Shown here one piece after another: positions 25,732 to 34,393 of a stretch of DNA of 64,000 bases. The stretch is taken from the NCBI RefSeq assembly GCF_014322795.1, contig NZ_JAASTT010000007.1, positions 62,001 to 126,000 of the forward strand. Reading direction: 5' to 3'. The translations under genes were made by a program, and so were the position numbers. The stretch's first letter is position 1. Each line of letters starts with the position of its first letter. Source of the DNA: Paenilisteria portnoyi (GTDB lineage Bacteria; Bacillota; Bacilli; Lactobacillales; Listeriaceae). The notes under the pieces were generated by a model. It was not told where the DNA came from. It did not search any database and saw only the letters and a list, made by a program, of their open reading frames with translations.

Positions 25732-25739
25732 TTTCATAT

Positions 25740-25780
25740 AAAAATACCGATTGCGACTTATGTGCGCAATCGGTATTTTT
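25740..25780. terminator. Bidirectional terminator between pta and pdxT
   Basis: AAAAATACCGATTGCG pairs perfectly with CGCAATCGGTATTTTT around a nine-base loop. Confidence 0.88.
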
Positions 25781-25784
25781 CAGT

Positions 25785-26351
25785 TTACAGCGACGCAAGG
25801 AAAAGTTCCAGCAAGCGTGTATCTCCTGTTAATTCAGGATGAAACGCGGTGACAAGAATTTTTCCTTGTTGTGCGGCGATACATTTGTCATCAATCGTGG
25901 CGAGGACATTGACCTGTTCGCCAACAGAAGCAATGTAAGGCGCTCGGATGAAAACGGCGGGAAACGGTTCGCCTTTCATTCCTTGTATCTCAATCGCTGC
26001 TTCAAAACTATCTTTTTGTCGACCAAACCCATTTCGCATGACAACGGTATCGATTAGATTCAGTGTTTCATCATCGCTACCGTCTATTTCGCGTGCTGTC
26101 AAAACTAAGCCTGCGCATGTCCCAAAAATGCCTTTTCCAGACTCTGCGAAAGTTTGAATCGTTTCGAATAAATCGTATTTCTTCATAAGGCGGCGCATCG
26201 TCGTACTTTCGCCACCAGGCAAAATAAGACCGTCGAGATCGGCCAACTGATCGGGATGTTTCACGGCGATAGCAGTGGCGCCAGTCCGTGAAATCGCGTC
26301 CAAATGTTCCGATACAGCACCTTGTAGCGCCAAAACACCAATTTTTTTCAT
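25785..26351 (-). CDS. pdxT: Pyridoxal 5'-phosphate synthase glutaminase subunit PdxT
   Basis: The 188-residue class I glutamine amidotransferase shows GVLALQGAVSEHLDAI at the N-terminus, LILPGGESTTMRRL (~43), the nucleophile Cys79 in GIFGTCAGLVL and the His-x-Glu pair in TAFHPELTGD (~170). It releases ammonia from glutamine and channels it to PdxS. The gene begins one base after the pdxS stop, so the two are tightly coupled. Confidence 0.93.
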   Translation of the reverse strand: MKKIGVLALQGAVSEHLDAISRTGATAIAVKHPDQLADLDGLILPGGESTTMRRLMKKYDLFETIQTFAESGKGIFGTCAGLVLTAREIDGSDDETLNLIDTVVMRNGFGRQKDSFEAAIEIQGMKGEPFPAVFIRAPYIASVGEQVNVLATIDDKCIAAQQGKILVTAFHPELTGDTRLLELFLASL

Positions 26352-26352
26352 C

Positions 26353-27240
26353 TTACCAGCCTCGATCTTGCATACGATCTTCTGGGTTCAAACGAGAAAT
26401 CTCGATTCCCTTCATTGGCGCGCCAAGTTCTTTGGAAAGTTTGCCAATCAGCTCGTAGTCTGTATAATAAGTTGTCGCTTGCACGATTGCGTTTGCAAAT
26501 TTAGCTGGATTATCCGATTTGAAAATACCAGATCCAACGAAAACGCCATCCGCGCCAAGTTCCATCATCAAGGCAGCATCAGCAGGAGTCGCCACGCCAC
26601 CAGCAGCGAAATTCACGACTGGTAATTTGCCAAGTGTTTTAATTTCTTTTAAAAGTTCATAAGGAGCGCCTAAAAGTTTGGCCTCGGTCATCAGCTCATC
26701 GTCACTCATCACGCTGATTTTGCGAATTTGGCTATTCACTTTGCGCATGTGGCGAACGGCTTCCACGATATTTCCAGTTCCGGGCTCACCTTTTGTACGA
26801 AGCATCGAAGCACCTTCACCGATACGACGGAGCGCTTCGCCAAGATCACGACAACCACATACGAATGGCACGGTAAAATCGCTTTTTAGAAGGTGAAATT
26901 CATCATCAGCAGGAGTCAAAACTTCACTTTCATCGATATAATCAACGCCCATCGCTTCCAACACGCGCGCTTCAGAAATGTGACCAATGCGAGCTTTTGC
27001 CATAACAGGAATCGAAACCGCGTTCATCACTTCCTCGATAATACGCGGGTCTGCCATACGAGCGACCCCACCCGCGGCACGAATATCAGAAGGCACACGT
27101 TCTAGCGCCATAACGGCAACAGCACCCGCGTCCTCCGCAATTTTCGCCTGTTCCGCGTTAATAACGTCCATGATAACGCCACCTTTTTGCATCTGCGCCA
27201 TACCTCTTTTTACCAACTCACTACCAGTTTGCTTTTCCAT
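26353..27240 (-). CDS. pdxS: Pyridoxal 5'-phosphate synthase lyase subunit PdxS
   Basis: A 295-residue TIM-barrel PdxS. It has [20 protein letters not shown] (~21), the Schiff-base Lys82 in [22 protein letters not shown], here as [13 protein letters not shown] (~150), and [18 protein letters not shown] (~208). It condenses ribose-5-P, glyceraldehyde-3-P and ammonia to PLP. The start at 27240 is used, since AGGAGG is ten bases upstream; an ATG three codons earlier is too close to that site. It is divergent from its probable activator pdxR. Confidence 0.93.
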   Translation of the reverse strand: MEKQTGSELVKRGMAQMQKGGVIMDVINAEQAKIAEDAGAVAVMALERVPSDIRAAGGVARMADPRIIEEVMNAVSIPVMAKARIGHISEARVLEAMGVDYIDESEVLTPADDEFHLLKSDFTVPFVCGCRDLGEALRRIGEGASMLRTKGEPGTGNIVEAVRHMRKVNSQIRKISVMSDDELMTEAKLLGAPYELLKEIKTLGKLPVVNFAAGGVATPADAALMMELGADGVFVGSGIFKSDNPAKFANAIVQATTYYTDYELIGKLSKELGAPMKGIEISRLNPEDRMQDRGW

Positions 27241-27383
27241 TTGATCCATTCCTCCTTTATATATGTAGAACCTCTGCCTTGGAAACCTGTACCTCTATAT
27301 GGTAAGCTAAAACCAAAATGAAAGAAACAGCCAATTGGTGGAGGGATTAGTGGTCCAATAATGAAAAGCTGAAGAAGCCCGTT

Positions 27384-27500
27384 AGACCCGAAAAAATTTG
27401 TTAGGGGCCGCAGTGAAAACCCGCACTTGGTTTTTATGGAGGGCACGAAAATTTCGAGGGTCTGGCTTCTGAGGCTAGATCTGAAAACGATGATAAGTCA
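27384..27500. repeat. Palindromic intergenic repeat, copy B
   Basis: AGACCCGAAAAAATTTGTTAG (27384-27404, 20-base core) pairs with CGAAAATTTCGAGGGTCT around a 35-base loop. The tail GGCTTCTGAGGCTAGATCTG follows, as in copy A. It lies in the pdxS-pdxR intergenic region. Confidence 0.7.
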
Positions 27501-27567
27501 AAAAACGGAGCGTTCCCGCATATGCGATTGCTACACTTCGAATAACCACCAGATCGTTCTCTATACT

Positions 27568-27616
27568 AGACCCGAAAAAATTTGTGAGGGAGTCCACGAA
27601 AATTTCGAGGGTCTGG
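27568..27616. repeat. Palindromic intergenic repeat, copy C
   Basis: The same arms as copy B (AGACCCGAAAAAATTTGTGA and CACGAAAATTTCGAGGGTCT) enclose only nine bases, GGGAGTC-like. It lies 118 bp upstream of the pdxR start. The rest of 27241-27734 must hold the divergent pdxS and pdxR promoters; I see no gene in it. Confidence 0.7.
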
Positions 27617-27734
27617 CAAAAAGGACGCAAGTTTCATCACATCCACATACTTAGCCTTTAAAAAAGCTGACCAAAGGTGCCGCTCATGACGCAATACAAG
27701 ATTCTCATCCATCACTGAAAGGAGATATTACAAA

Positions 27735-29153
27735 ATGTGGCATATACCAAAAGACAAACAATACCCAATTTACCAACAAATAATCGCTCTAATAGAGAAC
27801 TATATCGAGGAAGGGAAACTGCTTCCTGGTGATAAGTTACCACCTGAACGTGAGCTAGCGGCTTTGCTGATGGTCAACCGCTCTACCTTGGCGCGAGCGC
27901 TCGACGAACTCAGTGCACGTGGCATCATTACGCGCAAACAAGGCAGTGGCACTCGTATCAGTGAAGATAAATGGGGTGTTTTTACTGGTCAAAAAACAAA
28001 CTGGCGGCATTACGTGACACAAGGTTCCTTTCTGCAAGTAACACCTTATATGGACAAAATGAAACAGCTTTTGCGCGAAACTCCTGATGATGTGATCGAT
28101 CTTGCTACCGGAGAGCTTCCCGTTCATCTCATTCCTAAAATCTCGACGCCAGCGCTGTCGTGGCAGAGTTTTCTAGCAGAGGAAGATAGTGAGGATCGGG
28201 CGGGGTATCAGCCGTTAAAAGAAACGATTCGTGACATGGTTGCGCGTGACCACGATGTCAAAACAAGCCTTGATCAAATTTTTATCACATCGGGCGCACA
28301 ACAAGCGTTGTTTTTAATTACGCAATGCTTACTGACGAGCGGGGACGCCATTGCGATTGAGTCGCCGTCTTATTTCTACGCGCTTTCGATATTTCAATCA
28401 GCAGGTTTACGAATCTATGCATTACCGATGGATGAAAACGGCGTAAAATTAGACGAGTTAGAGCAACTTTACCGCAAGCATCGCATCAAGATGGTATTTG
28501 TCAATCCGACTTTTCAAAATCCGACAAGTTTAACAATGGGAACAAAACGCCGAGAAGCGCTCGTGAAATTATGCGCCAAAATCCAAGTGCCAATCGTGGA
28601 GGATGACCCTTACAGCATGCTAGGATTCGCTGATCAGCCGATGCCACCGCTTTTGAAAAAATTAGATCCTGATAATGTGCTATATATCGGTTCTTTATCA
28701 AAAGTAATGGGTTCCACGACGCGTATCGGTTGGTTGCTTGGCCCCGCTGCTGTGGTGACAAGACTTGCTGAAGCGCGCCAAGAAATGGACTTTGGACTCA
28801 GTATTTTTCCACAAGTCTTGGCAAACCATGTGTTGAATGATCCTGATTTCGACAAGCATATCGTTTGGCTACAAGAAACGCTAAAAACGCAAAGGGACGC
28901 GCTTATTGCTCATTTGCCGGAGGGGCTTACGTATCATATTCCAGAAGGTGGGTTTCATCTCTGGTGCCATTTGCCTGAAAATAAAATGTGGACAAATCGT
29001 GATTTTGATATTTTCTTAGAGCATAAATTACTAGTGATGCCAGCTTTTTTATTTGGGATTAAAGAGCCATCGATTAGGCTGACTTTCGCGCGATTAAATG
29101 AAACGGGATTGCTGGATATTCAGAAGAAATTAGCTGAAATTATCACTAATTAG
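27735..29153 (+). CDS. pdxR: MocR-type (GntR/aminotransferase) transcriptional regulator PdxR
   Basis: Residues 1-75 are a GntR winged helix (YQQIIALIENYIEEGKLLPG, LPPERELAALLMVNRSTLAR). A linker leads to a fold type I aminotransferase domain from about residue 110. Its PLP lysine is in YIGSLSKVMGSTTRIGWLLG (~318), with FVNPTFQNPTS and VEDDPYSMLGF upstream. Divergent orientation from pdxST is the PdxR arrangement; in L. monocytogenes PdxR activates pdxST when PLP is low and represses its own gene. A GGAGATATTACAAA-ATG start is clear. Confidence 0.9.
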   Translation: MWHIPKDKQYPIYQQIIALIENYIEEGKLLPGDKLPPERELAALLMVNRSTLARALDELSARGIITRKQGSGTRISEDKWGVFTGQKTNWRHYVTQGSFLQVTPYMDKMKQLLRETPDDVIDLATGELPVHLIPKISTPALSWQSFLAEEDSEDRAGYQPLKETIRDMVARDHDVKTSLDQIFITSGAQQALFLITQCLLTSGDAIAIESPSYFYALSIFQSAGLRIYALPMDENGVKLDELEQLYRKHRIKMVFVNPTFQNPTSLTMGTKRREALVKLCAKIQVPIVEDDPYSMLGFADQPMPPLLKKLDPDNVLYIGSLSKVMGSTTRIGWLLGPAAVVTRLAEARQEMDFGLSIFPQVLANHVLNDPDFDKHIVWLQETLKTQRDALIAHLPEGLTYHIPEGGFHLWCHLPENKMWTNRDFDIFLEHKLLVMPAFLFGIKEPSIRLTFARLNETGLLDIQKKLAEIITN

Positions 29154-29192
29154 TATTTTTTCGTTTTCATTGGTCTAAAAAGACGTCATATC

Positions 29193-29246
29193 AAAAAATG
29201 GTGTTACATCAAAGAGGAAACTCCTAGAATGTAACACCATTTTTTA
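29193..29246. terminator. Bidirectional terminator between pdxR and YxeA genes
   Basis: AAAAAATGGTGTTACAT pairs perfectly with ATGTAACACCATTTTTT (17 bp) around a 19-base loop. Confidence 0.85.
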
Positions 29247-29585
29247 TTTTTCTGCGTAATATTGAATCGTGGATGGTAACTTTTTCACTTGTTTATAGTT
29301 CGCAACAAATTGATTATTTGTGACATGAATCTTGAATTTCTTGTTTTTCGCTAGTTTGTCAGGTGAGTAAAATGTGATGTTTTCCGAACTTCCGTCTTTT
29401 TTATACGCTTTTAAGCTATATTTATAACCGGAAAATTGGTTTTTCTGGATCGCTTCACCATTCGTATTCACATCGACAAAATAGGCTTTGGCAGCAGCGT
29501 CTGAGGGCATACCATATTCAAATACGACACATAGTGCAATCAACAATCCTGCTAACGCGAGTAATAAACCTTTTTTGTTTTTCAT
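29244..29585 (-). CDS. YxeA family (DUF1093) secreted or membrane-anchored protein
   Basis: A 113-residue protein with an N-terminal hydrophobic segment (LLLALAGLLIALCVVFEYG) followed by a small beta domain. YFVDVNTNGEAIQKNQFSGY, YSLKAYKKDGSSENITFYS and LPSTIQYYAEK fit the YxeA/OB-like pattern. ATG 29585 with GAGG upstream is used; a TTG three codons earlier is possible. It is the second of two tandem paralogues. The function of the family is unknown. Confidence 0.72.
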   Translation of the reverse strand: MKNKKGLLLALAGLLIALCVVFEYGMPSDAAAKAYFVDVNTNGEAIQKNQFSGYKYSLKAYKKDGSSENITFYSPDKLAKNKKFKIHVTNNQFVANYKQVKKLPSTIQYYAEK

Positions 29586-29604
29586 TTTCCTCAACCTTTC
29601 GTCA

Positions 29605-29964
29605 CTAGTTTAATTTTTCAGCTGCTTTTTTTGGAATATCAGCTTGCTTGACTTCTTGATAGGATGTCACGCCTTTATCGTCTTTTACGAATACTTCGAG
29701 ATACGCGCCTTTTCGTAAGTTCTTTTGGGCGGTAAGTTCGACTTGTTTCTCTTTACCATCTTCGTTATAACCGGTGAAATCGTAATTATAGTCTATATAA
29801 GTGGACCCGTCGCTTGCTTGACCGCTCGTTTTTTTACCATCCGTTGCAATTTTAACGTAATATGTGTCAGCACCGATTCTATTAAAATTAATAAAGCGCG
29901 TAGCTAGCAATCCGCCGCCAATTATAATAACAATAACGATGAGTGCAATCATTGACTTCTTCAT
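29605..29964 (-). CDS. YxeA family (DUF1093) secreted or membrane-anchored protein
   Basis: A 119-residue paralogue of the adjacent gene, with a signal-anchor (KKSMIALIVIVIIIGGGLLA) and then YYVKIATDGKKTSGQASDGS, YDFTGYNEDGKEKQVELTAQ and a C-terminal VTSYQEVKQADIPKKAAEKL. A strong AAAGGAGCTGA site precedes the start, and 19 bp separate it from its paralogue, so both are one operon. YxeA proteins are exported; no activity is known. Confidence 0.72.
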   Translation of the reverse strand: MKKSMIALIVIVIIIGGGLLATRFINFNRIGADTYYVKIATDGKKTSGQASDGSTYIDYNYDFTGYNEDGKEKQVELTAQKNLRKGAYLEVFVKDDKGVTSYQEVKQADIPKKAAEKLN

Positions 29965-30154
29965 AAGATGTCAGCTCCTTTACTTGATACGTTTATTATA
30001 TCGTGCCAAAAGATTTGATTCCCGCTTCTTAGCTAACAAAAGGGATGCCGAACCTTACATTTTTGCAATGTTAGCTGTCATGTTGCAATTTTTTCGATAA
30101 TGTGATTAAATGGTATAGTTGACTAATTAACGTTAGGTTAGGAAGTGAGAAGTT

Positions 30155-31492
30155 ATGAAAGAAATGGACACAAGAATGGAAACGGACTCGGTTTTAAAGG
30201 TTTTTTTGAGGTATTTAATTCCTTCGCTCGTTGGAATGTTGCTGATGTCAGTGAATATTGTGACGGACGGGATTTTTGTAGGACATAGACTCGGCGGGGT
30301 AGCGCTTGCGGGGATTAATATTGCGGTGCCGGTGTTCTCGATTTTCACGGCGATCTCGCTTTGGATTGGGATTGGTGGCGCGACGCAATATTCGTTTGCG
30401 CTAGGTGAAAAGAATGTTCCGGAGGCGCAACGGATTTTTACTCGTTCTATTATAATGGTGTTTTTCATTACGATTACACTAGCGGCGATTGCGTTTGTGT
30501 TTCGGGTGCCACTGGCGAATGTTTTAGGTGCGAATCCGGAGACGTTGCCGTATGTGATGGATTATATGACGATTTTACTCATGTTCGGTTTTGCGTTTAC
30601 GATTGAAAATATTTTGAGTATTTTCGTACGTAATGATGGGGACCCGAATCTCTCGATGGTCGCGTTAATTGTGACGGCGGTCGTGAATGTGATTTTGAAT
30701 TATTACTTCCTGTTTATTCTGGACTGGGGCGTGAGCGGTTCGGCAGGTGCGACGATTATTGCAGTTACGGTCGGAATAGGCGTACTATCGATTCACTTTT
30801 TCAAAAAATCTTCGCGTTTAAAATTCGTGAAATTCCGCTTTTCGAAAAATTCGCTTGCAAAAACGTTCTCAATCGGATTGCCGAGTTTCTTGTCGGAGCT
30901 TGGCTTATCTGTATTCACGATGGGTTATAACATCGCGATTGCGGCGGTCGCAGGTACGGCAGGCGTCGCGGCGTTTTCCGTGTTGAACTATACACATAGT
31001 GTGATTTTGATGTTGTTCCTCGGGATGAGTTCGGCAATTCAACCGCTGATAAGTTACTATCGTGGTGCCAAACAGCAGGATCGTGAACAGCAAACAATGC
31101 GACTTGCGATTATCACGGCGATTGGAACAGGTTTTATTTTCTTCGTTGGTGGATTTTTCGGAGCGGGGCATATCGTAGCGATGTTTGGTACATTTAGTCA
31201 AGAGATTGTCGATTTGGCAACAGTGGCGGTGCGGGTTTTCTTTGCGGGTTATCTTTTTATGGGATTCAACTTCGTGATGATGACGTATTTCCAAACAAGT
31301 GGCCGTGTCGGTATGGCGATTTGGATTACGGTCGCACGCGAAATGCTGTTCATGGTGGCTTTCTTAATCATCTTACCGCCATTTCTCGGAGCAGAAGGTG
31401 TTTGGGCATCGATTCCACTTTCAGAAGCTGTCGTAGCTCTGTCCATCGTTATATACGCAAGACGCAAGCATATTTTTGGCAAAGTGCAATAA
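30155..31492 (+). CDS. MATE-family multidrug efflux transporter
   Basis: The 445-residue protein has twelve predicted membrane helices arranged as two related halves. MATE features include SLVGMLLMSVNIVTDGIFVG at helix 1, RNDGDPNLSMVALIVTAVVN near residue 160, cut to its core NDGDPNLSM, and the second-half helix LPSFLSELGLSVFTMGYNI. It exports cationic drugs or metabolites by Na+ or H+ antiport. It is a single-gene unit with its own terminator, and a GGAAGTGAG ribosome binding site. Confidence 0.87.
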   Translation: MKEMDTRMETDSVLKVFLRYLIPSLVGMLLMSVNIVTDGIFVGHRLGGVALAGINIAVPVFSIFTAISLWIGIGGATQYSFALGEKNVPEAQRIFTRSIIMVFFITITLAAIAFVFRVPLANVLGANPETLPYVMDYMTILLMFGFAFTIENILSIFVRNDGDPNLSMVALIVTAVVNVILNYYFLFILDWGVSGSAGATIIAVTVGIGVLSIHFFKKSSRLKFVKFRFSKNSLAKTFSIGLPSFLSELGLSVFTMGYNIAIAAVAGTAGVAAFSVLNYTHSVILMLFLGMSSAIQPLISYYRGAKQQDREQQTMRLAIITAIGTGFIFFVGGFFGAGHIVAMFGTFSQEIVDLATVAVRVFFAGYLFMGFNFVMMTYFQTSGRVGMAIWITVAREMLFMVAFLIILPPFLGAEGVWASIPLSEAVVALSIVIYARRKHIFGKVQ

Positions 31493-31494
31493 AG

Positions 31495-31536
31495 TTAGAA
31501 AATCCGTGTCTCATCGGCATGGATTTTCTAATGTTT
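31495..31536 (+). terminator. Terminator after MATE gene
   Basis: TTAGAAAATCCGTG pairs with CATGGATTTTCTAA with one G-T pair, around a nine-base loop. The T tail is short. Confidence 0.65.
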
Positions 31537-31726
31537 GTGAAATAAAAAAGCCATAAAAATCCTGACACTAAATATGGTATGAGAAGGTGCTTTAATCACA
31601 ACTTGTAGTGGTTGACAAATGGTGGTTTTGTGGTCTCGTTCACAAAGAATATTGCCTAAAAATAAATTTGAAATCTGAAAACCTTTGGAATGAAACGCTT
31701 CGTATCGATTTTGAAAAAATGGCTAG

Positions 31727-31774
31727 ACACAATATCTTGCATTCACATTCGAAACGAGGTACTATATATAGTAT
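31727..31774 (+). promoter_or_regulatory. nrd promoter with tandem NrdR boxes
   Basis: Two NrdR-box matches, ACACAATATCTTGCAT (31727-31742) and GTACTATATATAGTAT (31759-31774), start 32 bp apart, the three-helical-turn spacing known for NrdR. A sigma-A promoter TTGCAT-17-TACTAT (31737 and 31760) lies between and overlaps both. NrdR with bound dATP should therefore block RNA polymerase directly. No gene is seen in the rest of 31537-31899. Confidence 0.82.
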
Positions 31775-31899
31775 CGAAAGCCGTTAAAACATGAAACGCT
31801 ATTTTAACTTTTACAAAGGATCAGACTTTTGCAAAAGTTAATTTTTTTGTTCGGATGAGGCTAGTTTCGATTAATGAACGGATTCAAGGGGGACTACAA

Positions 31900-34176
31900 A
31901 TGGCGACTTACATAGTGAAAGACGGAGGGAATCGCAAACTACCTTTCGATAAGGAACGACTAAACAGATATCTGGACACGATTCATGCAGAATTTCCAGC
32001 CTTAGAGATGGAAGATTACAAGCGTAAAGTGTTTACGTTTATTGAGAAGAAAGAGGATTATGCGGCGGATGAGCTTGTCGATTACTTGATTCGTGAAGCA
32101 GAAGCGCGTACGGATGTTCACCTTCCAGCGTGGGAATTATTTGCAGCAAGACTTTATTTGAATAAGCTATACAAGAAAGCAAGTAAAAACCGTTTTTACA
32201 ATGACGATGATAAATATGGTTCGTATGTTGGGTTGCAAGAAAGCCTTGGCGAACGTGGTATTTATTCCGGTAGCATTTTGAAAAACTATTCGAAAGATGA
32301 GTTAATCGAAGCAGGAAACATGATTGATTCAGAGAAGGATAAACTTTTCACATATAATGGTTTGTATTTACTAGCAACGCGTTACTTGGCGACAGATCAA
32401 GCGCGTAATGTGTATGAGTTGCCGCAAGAACGTTGGTTGACGATTGCCCTTTATTTGATGCAAGATGAGCCGAAAGAGAAGCGGATGGACTTAGTTCGCG
32501 AAGCTTATTGGGCGCTTAGCAATTTGTACATGACGGTCGCGACACCAACGCTTGCTAATGCTGGTAAAGTCGGCGGGCAATTGTCGAGTTGCTTCATTGA
32601 TACGGTGGATGATAGTTTGCAAGGCATTTACGATAGCAATACGGATGTGGCGCGTGTAAGTAAACATGGCGGCGGCGTTGGAGCTTATCTTGGCTATGTT
32701 CGTTCTTCGGGTTCGGCGATTCGTGGCGTGCGTGGTGCTAGTGGCGGTGTTGTTCCGTGGATTAAGCAGCTGAACAATACGGCGGTTAGTGTCGATCAAT
32801 TAGGTCAACGTAAAGGTGCGATTGCGGTTTACTTGGACGTTTTCCATAAAGATATCGAAGCGTTCCTAGATCTTCGTCTAAACAACGGAGACCAACGCTT
32901 ACGGGCACATGACGTATTTACGGCGGTTTGTATGCCTGACTTATTTATGGAAGCTGTCGAGCGTCGTGGAGACTGGTACCTATTTGATCCACATGAAGTC
33001 AAGGAGAAAAAAGGTTGGTACCTACAAGACTTCTACGATGAGCAAAAAGGAGACGGTTCGTTCCGCAAGAAATATGAAGAGTTAGTGATGGACGAAACGG
33101 TGAGCAGAAAGATCGTGAAGGCGATTGATATTATGAAACGCATCATGGTGAGTCAACTGGAAACGGGTAATCCGTTCATGTTCTACCGCGATGAAGTAAA
33201 CCGGATGAATCCTAACAAACACGCGGGCATGGTTTACTCTAGTAATCTATGTACCGAAATTATGCAAAATATGAGTCCAACGCGGATGATTCAAGAAATC
33301 ATTAGTGGCGATCAAATCGTGATTACAAAACAAGCCGGCGATTTCGTGGTTTGTAACTTGTCCTCGGTGAACCTTGGTCGTGCCGTGACTGCGGAAGACC
33401 CAAATACGTTGGAGCGCTTGATTGCTATCGAAGTTCGGATGTTGGATAATGTGATCGACTTGAACGAGCTTCCAGTACCACAAGCAACGATTACGAATAA
33501 GAAATACCGCTCAATCGGTCTTGGAACTTTTGGCTGGCATCACTTGCTTGCCCTTAAAAATATTGCTTGGGATAGCGCGGAAGCTGAAACTTTTGCCGAT
33601 GAGTTATATGAGCAAATCAACTTCCTAACCATCAAAGCAAGCGCGGCATTAGGGAAAGAAAAAGGCACGTATTCCGTCTTTAAAGGTAGTGATTGGAATA
33701 CTGGCGAATACTTCGAACGCCGCGGTTATACATCGGATGCATGGCAAGAACTTGCAGCAGATGTTGCTAAAAATGGTATCCGTAACGCGTATCTGCTAGC
33801 TGTTGCACCGAACATGAGTACAGCACAAATCGCAGGTTCAACGGCATCCATCGATCCAATTTTCAGTCCGTTTTATTATGAAGAGAAGAAAGATTATCGC
33901 CGTCCAGTGATTGCGCCGGATCTTTCGCTTAAAACATATCCATACTATGGCAAAGGCGCGTACCAAGTGGATCAATTCGCAAGTGTCCGCCAAAACGGTC
34001 GCCGTCAACGTCATGTCGATCAATCGCAAAGCTTCAACTTCTATGTGCCGAGTGGAATTAAAGCAAGTAAATTGTTGGAACTTCACATGTTGGCTTGGAG
34101 TGAGGGTTTGAAAACGACATATTATGTCCGTTCAAATGACATTGACGTTGAGGAATGCGAATGGTGCTCAAGCTGA
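31900..34176 (+). CDS. nrdA: Class I ribonucleoside-diphosphate reductase alpha subunit
   Basis: The 758-residue protein starts with an ATP-cone (IVKDGGNRKLPFDKERLNRY to ~95), the allosteric activity site that class Ib NrdE lacks, so the class Ia name nrdA fits although nrdE is often used in Listeria. Active-site cysteines are in GGQLSSCFIDT (~228) and SSNLCTEIM (~449), and the C-terminal redox pair is CEWC. It reduces ribonucleoside diphosphates together with the beta subunit. AAGGGGGA precedes the ATG at 31900; an upstream in-frame ATG lacks a site. Confidence 0.9.
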   Translation: MATYIVKDGGNRKLPFDKERLNRYLDTIHAEFPALEMEDYKRKVFTFIEKKEDYAADELVDYLIREAEARTDVHLPAWELFAARLYLNKLYKKASKNRFYNDDDKYGSYVGLQESLGERGIYSGSILKNYSKDELIEAGNMIDSEKDKLFTYNGLYLLATRYLATDQARNVYELPQERWLTIALYLMQDEPKEKRMDLVREAYWALSNLYMTVATPTLANAGKVGGQLSSCFIDTVDDSLQGIYDSNTDVARVSKHGGGVGAYLGYVRSSGSAIRGVRGASGGVVPWIKQLNNTAVSVDQLGQRKGAIAVYLDVFHKDIEAFLDLRLNNGDQRLRAHDVFTAVCMPDLFMEAVERRGDWYLFDPHEVKEKKGWYLQDFYDEQKGDGSFRKKYEELVMDETVSRKIVKAIDIMKRIMVSQLETGNPFMFYRDEVNRMNPNKHAGMVYSSNLCTEIMQNMSPTRMIQEIISGDQIVITKQAGDFVVCNLSSVNLGRAVTAEDPNTLERLIAIEVRMLDNVIDLNELPVPQATITNKKYRSIGLGTFGWHHLLALKNIAWDSAEAETFADELYEQINFLTIKASAALGKEKGTYSVFKGSDWNTGEYFERRGYTSDAWQELAADVAKNGIRNAYLLAVAPNMSTAQIAGSTASIDPIFSPFYYEEKKDYRRPVIAPDLSLKTYPYYGKGAYQVDQFASVRQNGRRQRHVDQSQSFNFYVPSGIKASKLLELHMLAWSEGLKTTYYVRSNDIDVEECEWCSS

Positions 34177-34217
34177 TAAGATAGATCATATGCGATGTAA
34201 ATCGGCGGCAAGCGCTC

Positions 34218-34300
34218 GCCTCGCCCCAATTTGATGGACTTCCGGTTCTCACATACACCAGTATGCTCCGCTTCCGGCTTCCATCAAATTGGGGCGAGGC
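34218..34300. repeat. Long inverted repeat between nrdA and nrdB
   Basis: A perfect 21-bp inverted repeat (34218-34238 with 34280-34300; arms begin GCCTCGCCCCAATTTGATGG). Its 41-base loop contains CATAC-ACCA-GTATG, a small nested hairpin. It lies in the 217-bp nrdA-nrdB gap, has no T tail, and is more GC-rich than the genes around it. Confidence 0.85.
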
Positions 34301-34393
34301 AAACGCTTTCGCTCGATTTGTTTTATGCAGAATGTAGATGTTACGCAAATAACTTAAGTAATTTTACATAAACAATTTAGAGGAGGTTATTAT

